Positions 37,059 through 46,377 of a stretch of 64,000 nucleotides of DNA are shown here, one piece after another (the first letter of the stretch is position 1; each line of letters begins with the position of its first letter). A model generated the notes under the pieces. It was not told the origin of the DNA. It saw nothing but the letters and a program-made list of their open reading frames with translations, and searched no databases. Source of the DNA: Nemania diffusa (Eukaryota; Ascomycota; Sordariomycetes; Xylariales; Xylariaceae). The stretch spans positions 806,001 through 870,000 of the forward strand of contig JBBPUQ010000002.1 in assembly GCA_038501195.1 (NCBI GenBank), read 5' to 3'. The position numbers and the translations under genes are program-made.

Positions 37059-37808
37059 ATGGCGACATTATCGACAGACGATTGCCTCACCCCTTCCGAC
37101 ACCAATGGCTGCTATGAGGCAAAGCCCTTGACGCCGCCTCAAAGCACGGGGTCTCGTGGATCGTACTATTGCATCCTTGACTACCGTCATAAGCCATTCA
37201 CCATTACTTGGCGAGGACCGCCTGAATATCCTGATCTTATAGGATTTCCTGCGCTTAAGGATGTCGAAGTTGCCTCGATAGACCAGAGTATCAGTATCGC
37301 CGCAATTTGGAGAGATTCAATACTACTCGATTACGGCACTTACGCCTCTATTCGAACGACAAAGCAATTCCGCTTCTCCATTCTCAAGCTTGCCCACCCG
37401 GACAAACATTCTATCGAGCTGATCCAACACGAATTCCGTATACTTGAGGTTCTATCAAAGCTGGATTTGCCCATTCCAGATGTCGACCCGCAGCCTATTC
37501 TAGATCATGGAGCTATCTGCGGCTATCGGATGAGAGAGCTGTTCAAATTAGATCTGTCAGAGCTACGGTCTCGAAGTCACGAAATCGAGGATGCTCTTGC
37601 TCGGCTCCACTCTGCAGGGTTTTGTCATGGCGATATAAGTCCTAGCAACATCATGAAGGACGATGGTGATCGCATTGTCCTGATCGATTTTAGCTTTGCT
37701 GGTCGGACAGGATTCGCTGTTCCGTCATGCATTCGAGACTGGCTTTATACCGCTCGGGTTTTCACCGTGAATGATGATATGGAAGCATTCGATAGATACT
37801 TTAGGTAG
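37059..37808 (+). CDS. Small atypical protein kinase-like protein
   Basis: Single-exon frame of 249 residues from ATG 37059. Kinase-fold signs: a lysine in FSILKLA (residue 110) and a glutamate in HEFRIL (125), candidates for the ATP-anchoring salt bridge; a catalytic loop HGDISPSNIM (190-199) with Asp192 and Asn197; and LIDFSF (208-213), where Asp210 takes the place of the DFG aspartate. The glycine loop is only GTYAS. There is no large C-lobe after the DFS motif; the protein ends about 40 residues later. Such short kinases (RIO/Bud32- or aminoglycoside-phosphotransferase-like) are common lineage-specific genes in ascomycetes. The substrate is unknown. The key residues are retained, so activity is possible. 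It is the first gene to the right of the transposon nest. Confidence 0.75.
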   Translation: MATLSTDDCLTPSDTNGCYEAKPLTPPQSTGSRGSYYCILDYRHKPFTITWRGPPEYPDLIGFPALKDVEVASIDQSISIAAIWRDSILLDYGTYASIRTTKQFRFSILKLAHPDKHSIELIQHEFRILEVLSKLDLPIPDVDPQPILDHGAICGYRMRELFKLDLSELRSRSHEIEDALARLHSAGFCHGDISPSNIMKDDGDRIVLIDFSFAGRTGFAVPSCIRDWLYTARVFTVNDDMEAFDRYFR

Positions 37809-38462
37809 CTTGGTAACTCAGGCAACTTGCTTATTCCATATAAAATCGCTTCATATAACTATATCAAGGTTTATGATCACTGACTTATGTTACACATAAA
37901 GGAATGCACAATGAAAGATAAATATAGCTATTAGGTGTTAGCAACGAGAAGGCATGTAATAACAATTGAATTGGGACATAGATAACTTGGAAATTCTATT
38001 GTACGAAATGACGCAATTCCAACTCTAATAAGTTATTGAAGCGTTATCACTGATAGCAGATAGCACGATAAGGCAGTTTGCTGACTAACAACGCGACAAA
38101 AAGTTTTTGTCTCCAATAAATTAGACAACTAAAATTTATCACCTCCAAGTTTCCATCATCCTATTACTTTCAACAATAATCAGACCAGCTTTGACAAGCT
38201 TGGCCATTAGTCTGCAACGAATATTTGGTAAGTCTCATAATCCTTTTTTTATTACCTTCCCGTGCGTGTTGTATGATGCAATTTAAAAGCATGTATTATC
38301 TGATCATCATTTGATGTACCAAATTATCACCAAGATCTCTGACAGCCAACACATCTTCAACCATTTGATCTGCATCTAAATATTCCAACGAATTAGAAGC
38401 TGACAATCAACTCAGATAGATTCATTGTCGCGCTGCCTAGCAGGAAGCTGTCGTGTGCCGAA
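37809..38462. other. Intergenic region
   Basis: About 650 bases between two plus-strand genes, mildly AT-rich. It should contain the kinase-like 3' end and the promoter of the molybdopterin synthase subunit. No other feature is seen. Confidence 0.5.
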
Positions 38463-38762
38463 ATGGACACAATTCCAAAGCCACCCAAGGGTCATTTTAC
38501 TGTCCTCTACTTTGCAAGTGCAAGCTCCTTCGCGTCCAAAGAATATGACACGTTTCTCGCACCACTCCCGATCGGCAAGTTGTTCGACACGCTAGAAGAA
38601 AAGCATAGTGGCATGAAGGACAATATTCTGTCTTCGTGTCTGGTGACTGTCAACCTCAACTATGTGGATGTGCCCAACGAGAGTGAGGATGGTTCCAGCT
38701 CAGGCTTCATAATCCAAGAAGGTGATGAAGTCGCGATCATCCCTCCTGTGAGCTCCGGTTGA
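38463..38762 (+). CDS. cnxG: Molybdopterin synthase small (sulfur carrier) subunit, MoaD/MOCS2A-type
   Basis: Single-exon gene of 99 residues with the ubiquitin-like beta-grasp pattern of MoaD: TVLYFASASSFASKEYDTF at the start, a middle helix (LFDTLEEKHSG), a SCLVTVNLNYVD strand region, and the conserved ending GDEVAIIPPVSSG. The C-terminal glycine is thiocarboxylated by the Uba4/MOCS3-type enzyme, and the subunit then donates sulfur to precursor Z in making the molybdenum cofactor, needed for nitrate reductase and xanthine dehydrogenase in the cytosol. The last two residues are Ser-Gly rather than the usual Gly-Gly. The stop codon is only 58 bases from the stop of the convergent PSI-like gene. 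The symbol follows the Aspergillus name. Confidence 0.88.
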   Translation: MDTIPKPPKGHFTVLYFASASSFASKEYDTFLAPLPIGKLFDTLEEKHSGMKDNILSSCLVTVNLNYVDVPNESEDGSSSGFIIQEGDEVAIIPPVSSG

Positions 38763-38820
38763 TAAGAGATACCCTGGTTACAAACGTGATCCATACAGGT
38801 CGTCCTGGGAAGTGACAGCT

Positions 38821-39517
38821 CTATGGAGATTGTGTACCTTGGGCAGAGGGAAGAAGTGGCTCATGCTCTTGGTCTCTCTCCACGTGTTCTCCTGCTATAG
38901 GAGGACCAAATATCCTTAGCTGTCTCCACGATCCATTGAGTCTACAGACTTTCCACCATCCAGTATGCTTCGTATGTAACGCAACTAACCTCCTCGCCGC
39001 GACTCCTGCCAGCCAAACAAGAAATACGAAAAGCAGTGTGCATGCGATGGTCACGAGGGAAGTAAGAGTTGTGATTGTCGAGACATGACAGCCAAGAGGT
39101 CGAGTGCGCATCTCCCACCGCTCGTCCCAGTGTGGACATGTATTATCGCCCTCCCACGCCGGTGCGAGAAATTGTACCTGATGGGAGTTTGGGACGCACG
39201 TCCAAGACTGAGTGCGGTATTTAATTAGTATCAGTAGTTCGCACACGATATCACGCCGACATACAAGTAGAAGATTACACAGGCAGCTAGGCTGTTGGAC
39301 AAGGAATGCCTCACACATTGACCGGCGTGAGTGATATCAATATTCCTTCGTAATGAGAAGCACGTACAAATGGGCACCAGCTACAGTCAGTCTGCTTCAG
39401 GCAACCTTTGCAATCTTGAATCACCCAGCACCGTAAGAGATGAGCATCATCAGCGGTGCTACGAGCGAAGAATGTCTCGTTCATTACTAGCGCGCCCAGA
39501 GAGGAGGTGGAAGCCAT
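38821..39517 (-). CDS. PSI-like cysteine-rich single-pass membrane protein
   Basis: Two exons, 39368-39517 and 38821-39207, with a 160-base intron (39208-39367, GTACGT donor, CAG acceptor, phase 0), giving about 178 residues. The splice joins CSWCPF to SWTCVPN and restores a plexin-semaphorin-integrin-like cysteine pattern: Cys30, 36, 39, 45, 48 and 54, with further Cys74 and 90. A hydrophobic segment at about residues 95-122 is a clear membrane span, followed by a basic stretch and a short tail with EPLLP. This topology puts the Cys-rich part outside or in the lumen. No signal peptide follows ATG 39517, so an upstream exon with the secretion signal may be missing from this model. The function is unknown; similar proteins occur widely in filamentous ascomycetes. 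Confidence 0.7.
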
Positions 39518-40309
39518 TGGAACCAATGATCAGTTGTATGGAACGATCTAGCGAGGCTGTCTTAGTCAGGTGTTTCCCGCGATGTGGTTCCGCGCGCAAG
39601 TTGTATCGCCTTTTATGGAGTACGACTTATTGGGGTTAGCGCCGTCGCTGCTTTTGCTCGGGCTCAGCTCATCCCGTTGTCGGTCAGGTGATTGAAGAAC
39701 TACATTTATAAAAGTGATGCGGAAGGAAACGGGTTGAGTCTATACGTATAGGTATATCTAGTAAATAGAAGGAGACTATGATCATACGCAAGGCTTTTGG
39801 CCAACTCAGATCGTAATAGCAGCCGGGATGAGCTATCTAGACTACATCACAGATAATCACTACGATCATGTACCTGAGACAACAACATGTTGGTTGACCG
39901 GCAGTTTGTGAGCGAGATCATTTACAATCATGTATAAAATCTCGTCCAAGGTAGAAATAATATTGTTTCTTTGTTCTATCTTATAGCTTAGTGATGGTCC
40001 TTAAACTTATACGGCTACGGTCTGCAGCATCTTACATTTCTTCAGCTACCATTAGTATTTAGTCAAAATATATAACATATCATCTTGAAAAAAAGTAGAA
40101 ACTTTTTAATCACTTCATTTTTCGCTCCTAGTTAGTGGGGAGTACAGAACCCATACAGTATCGTTGATCTCGGCATCTTCCGATTCCCAGATTACGTTTT
40201 GGTATTACTTTAGATCCACTCATCATAGCCAACTAGAACACGCTGGGTACCGGGACTCGCAACACTACGAAATATGAAGCAGAAAGATCAGCAAAACATA
40301 TATGACTAA
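39518..40309. other. Intergenic region
   Basis: About 790 bases with no supportable ORF. It may contain the undetected first exon and promoter of the PSI-like gene, and the upstream region of the first tRNA-Ser gene. Confidence 0.45.
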
Positions 40310-40389
40310 GGCACTATGGCGGAGTGGTTATCGCGCAGCCCTGCTAAGGCTGTTCCCTCGGGAGAGGAGTTCGAATCTCCTTGGTGTCG
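40310..40389 (+). tRNA. tRNA-Ser (anticodon GCU)
   Basis: An 80-base cloverleaf. The acceptor stem GGCACTA pairs with TGGTGTC (two G-U pairs), with discriminator G. Anticodon stem CAGCC/GGCTG holds loop CTGCTAA with anticodon GCT. A long variable arm (TTCCCTCGGGAG region) typical of class II serine tRNA precedes T stem AGGAG/CTCCT with loop TTCGAAT. No intron. It is followed by a T-run at about 40428, suitable for RNA polymerase III termination. Confidence 0.92.
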
Positions 40390-40837
40390 TTACTTTGGCT
40401 ACCTACTAATAAACAGTAGGTCATTATTTTTTTTTATACATGTTATGTGAAGTAAACGAGTTATGATTATAGCAAAATCGACATCTGAGCTGTTGGGATG
40501 TGGGACCCTAGCCCCAGGGTTGGCGTGTTGTTATAAAGAGGACGAGGTTTAATTGGGAATGTAGAATCGACGAAGCGGTACCATATGCCTATTGCTCAAG
40601 TAGTCGGAATTTTTTATTAACACTTATTCAAATCACGAATAGGGGTGTTTAAAGGGATATACCAGAGTGAAGCCGATATTGCCCACATTTGAGGCTGCCA
40701 GCGCGGCCTGCCAAAATACTAGATGTCAGACCCTCAACATTTCATGGCGCCTAGTTCTGCCACACACATCATAACTTTTGTCCTTCCTGCTAATATGAGT
40801 AAAATAATGAATAACAAGAAAAAAAATAGAAAAAGAA
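40390..40837. other. Spacer between two inverted tRNA-Ser genes
   Basis: A 448-base spacer between the convergent 3' ends of the two serine tRNA genes. T-rich runs at 40427-40436 (plus) and A-rich runs at 40806-40834 (T-rich on minus) are the likely polymerase III terminators. No other feature. Confidence 0.6.
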
Positions 40838-40915
40838 CGACACCAAGGAGATTCGAACTCCTCCCGAAGGAACAGCCTTAGCAGGGCTGCGCGATAACCA
40901 CTCCGCCATAGTGCC
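40838..40915 (-). tRNA. tRNA-Ser (anticodon GCU), inverted copy
   Basis: 78 bases on the minus strand, same sequence as the plus-strand copy except in the variable arm, where it reads TTCCTTCGGGAGG against TTCCCTCGGGAGAGG and is two bases shorter. The acceptor, anticodon and T stems are intact, so both genes look functional. The pair forms a natural inverted repeat. Confidence 0.92.
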
Positions 40916-41860
40916 TTGTTCGTATGACGTCATGTTAGGTAGCTTGCTACATATCCTCATATCCTTGCTGCGTTCCCTGTGGGCTGAATAGGTATTGGTG
41001 GTTGTCTCTACACTAGAAACATCTAGATAATCGGCTACTACAATGAATTTCATGATTTGCGAGCTTAGTTGTTTAATTTTATTAAAAATTACATGGCCTA
41101 GAAATGAAACTTCCACTGTAATTCAATACACTCAGTCAATCCTATCTAGACTAGGAGAGAGGTCAACAGAGATGAGATTAACCTACCTAAGCTCATATGA
41201 ATATGCTCGGCAGTGGAACCAAGCCACACCATACCACCTGCGTGCAGGGCTAGAATTTCCACACTCACCCATTTCAAAATAGTTATTGCTTCGTGATTGC
41301 ATATGTATGTTGCCTATATTCATTCAATAAGGTCGAAAGCCGATGCGAAGCTAGGGGGACGTCGCATTTATACTAGACGATTGACGCTGATAACTTTTCC
41401 AGAAGCAGCAACACACAAGAAAAATTTACCATGTCCCGTAGCATATGGTAACTAGTTCTAAGAAGCATCTAGGACGTTGATACTGCCAAGGTGTATTATT
41501 CCTATTCCTGGAATGAAGTCTATCTACACGAACGGTTCCCGCCGGATGTTGTTGACTGCTCTGATGGATGCCGCTGAATGCTATCGTTTCATGTGTTCGC
41601 AATTTATGGTCTCTCCTGAATCCAACGCCCAACATACAATGCCTGCTTTGCCTGCCGACACACTCCCGAGAAGCCGGTGTTATGTAGTTCCTCTCCCCGG
41701 GCGTGGCAGCGAGGATGATGATCCATGCTGAAGTAACCAAGTCCCGTCAAATCAAGACGGGCACTCAAAAACCATTCGTTTGGACGATATGAAACAACTT
41801 CTAGGAGTCTAGCCTAGTCCCAAGTCGCTATAATCCCCCATTTACTCCTGCTGCCCTCTT
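40916..41860. other. Intergenic region
   Basis: About 945 bases upstream of the minus-strand tRNA and downstream of the Mob2 stop. Short frames on both strands (41426-41740) have no family resemblance. No further feature is seen. Confidence 0.5.
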
Positions 41861-43536
41861 TCATGCGTTGTTCGATAGCTGCACCAATCGCTCCCCGACG
41901 TGATGGTTCGCGTAGTCGTATGCCTTGGACCCAGGCGGGAACGTGCCATTTGCGGCCCAGAGGTCGATCAAAGGTTGCATGGGTTCCAATTCCTGCGGCT
42001 TCAACATATCGAGAGCGCAAGCTGTCAAGACAAAGTGGCTGAAACAACTGTTCAGCTGTTTCTCTAGGTTGAGGTGGTAGAAAGGGTCGATGAAGTGGGC
42101 CCAGTAGAGGTGGGCGTAGACCCGGAACATCTGACGGAAGATGATCTGGCAAACTTCCACAAAGTTCTCGGGGAAACCGCTCCGTTTACCGACCCAGTCT
42201 CTGTCGCCTGGGCTCGTTAATTGAGAGAGTGGGGTTGTGGTGATGGCGGGATTATGAGCAAAGGAGACTCCGTTAGAGTCAGTCGGGAAGATGCTCACGT
42301 CGTCAATCTTACCCGAGATCCAGCGCTGCATGAGGGTGATGTACTCGTAAGCTGGTAACTCCACTGGCTCGCGCCTAGCATTAAGCCAAGTGAAGGAGTG
42401 ATTACTGGTCCACCATTAGCTTTCGTCAACAAACATGGGTTGCATGCTAGATATGAACACTTACGCTCCAGCAGACATGCGTGGACAAGTAGACGCGTTG
42501 CAGATAGTACTGCCATCGTCATCCTTCTCATGGATGACTCGCACAAAGTTCCATAGATTGCGATAGTGCTCAACAACTTTAGCTATGTTAGAAGATCATC
42601 TAGAAATAACGGGGATTTGATTTAGTGGTGTACCTTGATGAGCGACCCATTCCGCTTGCTCTACTGTCTTGGGCCTGGCACTTAATGTCATGAAGTTGCC
42701 TTTAACGATATGCTTTGCATAGGAAGAATTCAACCATAGCGGTAGGGGTCGGGGCAAGTGGTATGAATTGAGAATTTCTTCTCCATTAGGCACATTGCCA
42801 TTAGCATCATCCTCGCCAATGTTTTGAGCCAGAGGAGGTGAAGTAGGGAGTGGCGGTATCCTAGGTGCCGAGGTCGAAGATGCCTGACCAATCTGAGTGC
42901 CCTGAGGGACGTCGTTGGGCGAGCTGGGCTGGCTGGTGCTAGTCGGGCTCCTATTCTGACCGGGAGCCCTTGTAGAAGTTCCCCGGAATCGAGCGTTTCT
43001 GTCTCATGGTTAGTTAGATTACTTGAAGAATGTCATTCCGATGAACCAGTGAGAACAATACAACTACAGATAGCAATGGTGATGTAGTCGTGCCGCAACC
43101 GACCTGTGGCCGTGATTGAGAAATGTAATAAATTAGGCGGCATGAGTGAGTAAGAGGATATGTCAAATGATACCAGGACCCAACAAAGGCCCAGCCGACA
43201 TATTGTGTGAACACTGTTCACTGGCATAATCCCATGAGAGGAAAGAACTCCACAAAGCTGACTAAAGTGCTGAGTCGAGGTTCAAGATGCATGTCATCCC
43301 ATTCTCCAGGAACCCGACCAGAATAGGCATCTGTGGTCTGCAACAACATACACCGACCGGTATGGAGCCTCGCCGAATAAGACTCGTAATTGAGACTGGC
43401 CAAGCTCGAGAATCATGACAAAAGGGTTATAGAGCGGAAACCGTGCAGTACTTATGCTTAGATATGCAGAAGGGAGCTGTGAATCGGAGCATCAATGAAA
43501 GGACATCACTTACATGCCGGAAAATAGGTTGGACAT
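41861..43536 (-). CDS. mob2: Mob2-type NDR kinase co-activator
   Basis: Four exons: 43514-43536, 42634-42998, 42465-42582 and 41861-42404, giving about 349 residues. Exon 1 is only 23 bases (MSNLFSG plus part of a codon) and is followed by a 515-base intron; the other introns are 51 and 60 bases. GT and AG ends and phases agree throughout. After a Ser/Pro-rich stretch comes a complete Mob domain: PLPLWLNSSYAKHIVKGNF, then EWVAHQAKVVEHYRNLWNF across the second splice, zinc ligands Cys157, Cys162, His267 and His272, and FSHFVLTACALDMLKPQELE. The insert after SIFPTD (SFAHNPAITTTPLSQL) and the ending favour Mob2, partner of the CBK1/COT-1 NDR kinase in hyphal polarity and cell-wall control, over Mob1. 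It is divergent from leo1. Confidence 0.9.
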
Positions 43537-44190
43537 GGTCACTGCAGATGCTGCAGATGGCGGGGTCGGGCAAGAATCAGGCTGACGGGATAACCCTGAA
43601 ACAACACCGCAAGCAAACCCCCCGAAGAAATTATGTTATCGGCCCTGGGATGCAGAAGTTCAGGAGTATTCTGTAGTTCGAGAGCAGCAAGTATGAGGCG
43701 AGTTGTTGTTGTGGGTGATTTTCATTCATCGGGGTGTCTCAAAAGGGGTAAAGGGATGTTGGTTGTGCCAGCCTGCGCTTCGAGGCCGGTCGGTAGGCGT
43801 TGTGTCCTGTACGGCCCAATGAGGTTCAGAAGGGTACGCCAAGGTATGCCGTAGAGGACCCGAAAAGCCGTTAGGTACCTGGTTATTGAGACATCAGCTG
43901 GCTTATCGATAAAACAAAAACACGCTAGCAAGCCAAGGGTGGATCCACAATAAAGATACTTAGGTACCTATGGTGCTCTAGGTACTACCTACTACCTCTG
44001 AGCTTATGCGCCCTGACCGTGTACTTCTCAGCTGGCATCAAGTTTGCTGCAGAGCATCAACTTTATATATATTCCCAATTCTAGATTCATTCTAATCCCA
44101 CAAGTTTCATTCCCATCCCTCTAATTCCCGATACCTACCTTTATTTCTGAATACACCACTCTCTACCCAACTCGATTTTTCGTTGCCATC
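43537..44190. promoter_or_regulatory. Shared divergent promoter region of mob2 and leo1
   Basis: The 654 bases between the two ATGs, transcribed outward in both directions. A TAGGTACCT-rich patch occurs at 43960-43995 and a pyrimidine-rich tract precedes leo1 (44095-44190). No specific operator can be named. Confidence 0.5.
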
Positions 44191-45512
44191 ATGTCTGACT
44201 CTGAAGATCCCATTGATTTTGGCGACGAAGGGGGCGATGATTTGTTTGGCGATGAGGAACCAGAACCTAAATCCGACCGCGAGCGCTACCTTAGCGACAA
44301 CGAATTGGCCTCCGACAGAGATGGTCCCGAGCGCGACGGTGTAGATCACGACGATGACGATGAGACTATGCAGCAGACGAAGGAGGAGATTGTCATGGAT
44401 ATCGCGTTGAGCAGGCATAGGATGCCTAAGCTCAAGAATGGCACGGTATGATGGCTAGCTGTCCCCAACGCGGATTTACCGCTGACTGACATTTCTTCTA
44501 GCTCCAATCCATGAGAGTTCCCAACTTCTTAAGCTTCTATGCCCGCGAATACAACCCCAACACCTTCGAGCCGACAGCATGGGATATGGAGAACAACAGG
44601 TCGGAGAAGCCGAAGGGCGTTGTCCGATTCCGACGCGATGCTGCTACTGGTGAGCTCATCAGCAATACTCTCGTCCACAGGTGGAGCGATGGCTCCTTGA
44701 CAATTGCTATGGGTGGTAACCACTACGAGATCCAAACCAAGAAGATGGCCCCATCCAGCGACAAAGCATATAAAGAGAGAGACGACGGTCATTACTACGC
44801 AGCCGCCCCCCACTTCATCAAAGACGCTCTCCTTACCGTCGGGCATATTAACGAGCAATATACGGTACTTTTGAACCGAGATATGCAAGATGAAGCCACC
44901 CTCAAGCTTGCGGAGAGCATGGCTGCAGCAGCACGGGGCAAGCGGCCGAATGAAAGTGAGATGATCATTACAGCAACTCGCGACCCCGAACTCCAAAAGA
45001 AAGAGGCAGAACTGGCTGAGAAGGAGCGCATGAAGGCCCAGCGACGACGCGAAAATGCTGCCGCACGGGTCGACTCGCGCAGCACCGGCTACCGGAGCGG
45101 TGGCCTGTCAGTGAACGACCTCGAGGGAGGACGAAGGGGTGCAGCTGGTTCTCGCAAGAGGGGTGCAGGCGGCGGTGCTCGCCCCAAGCGCCGTCGGCCA
45201 GAATATGATTCGGACGACGACCTTCCATCAGGCACGCGTCGCCAGGACGAATACGATCGCGAGGATGACTTCATCGCACCCAGTGATGATGATATGGTAA
45301 GCGAGGTGGAAGATGACGAAGAGGAAGAGGACATTCTAGATGATGAAGAAGAGGAGGCGCCGCGAAAGAAGAGACAGAAGACAGCAGAACCTGAAGAGGA
45401 GGGAGACGATGATGCCGATGCCGATGCCGACTTGGATGACCTGGATGCGCCTGCTCCAACCGAACAGTCAAGATCGAGGAGACGCAACATCATTGATGAT
45501 GACGACGAGTAA
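44191..45512 (+). CDS. leo1: Leo1, subunit of the Paf1 transcription elongation complex
   Basis: Two exons, 44191-44445 and 44502-45512, with a 56-base intron (GTATGA donor, CTGAC branch, TCTAG acceptor), giving 421 residues. The N-terminus is acidic (SDSEDPIDFGDEGGDDLFGD). The conserved Leo1 core spans about residues 70-230: LPNFLSFY-like motif (VPNFLSFYAREYNP), a NNRSEKPKGVVRFRRD region, NTLVHRWSDGSLTIAMGGNH and a VLLNRDMQ region. A long charged helix with KRRR clusters and a Glu/Asp-rich tail ending RRRNIIDDDDE follow. Paf1C travels with RNA polymerase II, and Leo1 with Paf1 binds nucleosomes and supports H2B ubiquitination and heterochromatin limits. The family match and full length are clear. 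Confidence 0.93.
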
Positions 45513-46377
45513 GGGGCTATCTTAACTGGGAATCATCTCTTGTAGCTACACTAATGGCACTGCCGCCCTGCTAGGTAAAGGAGAATATGGGCTATCTACG
45601 CGTAGCTAGTATAATATATCCGATCCATTTATAAGCTTGGACGGTGTGGTCAAGACCTTGACTACAACCACAACACCTTCTGATCGGATATGAAAATGTA
45701 GCTTTACTAGTCTAGCCTATACCAAAATTATATGCGATCGTTACAAATATCTGATTCATCAACTTACCTATTCAGTTTTGAGAACAAGGTATATACAGAA
45801 TACTTCAATAGGCGCATATATTGCATTTTGTATGATCCGGGAAAATCATGGCGATTAGACAATATGTGAACAATAATTGACCAGAGCATTACATGTAACC
45901 TTTTAGTGATGGTTCTAAATACAGCTATTCCGATAGGCTACCACAGGCCTGAGCTAGGTAGGTATCCCTGGGTGGATCACATGCACCTTTCACATGCTTC
46001 TCCAAACTCACGTCACAGGCCGAGTTCACCTCTCGCCGTCAGCGCCGACAGCGCCGACAGCTTACAGACACAACAAAAGCAAGTAGCTCTGAGCTATGGA
46101 TCTACTAATCACGAAGGTTCAACCGCACCCTCGCACTACCTAGATATAATTAAACCTACTAGACTAATCCTTTGATTTTAAACTCATAACCTAAGTTATT
46201 AGATCATCAGTCTTTACCGCGTTTGGGCTTCATTCCAAACTAACACAACAACACCGATATAAAAGAATGGCGGGGTCTATCTATGTCCCTTGATTAGCAA
46301 CACACCAACAACAGCTATACTGTTAAGTCGCGATCTCTCGATGTTCGTATGCTCGCAACGAGATCAACGCCGCGAAA
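45513..46377. other. Intergenic region
   Basis: About 865 bases between leo1 and the patatin-like gene, both plus strand. No coding or RNA feature. It includes leo1 3' sequence and the promoter of the next gene. Confidence 0.5.

Noticed and set aside
44529..45493. Long antisense frames opposite leo1
   Set aside because: They are shadows of the acidic Leo1 sequence (Ser-rich mirror of Asp/Glu codons).
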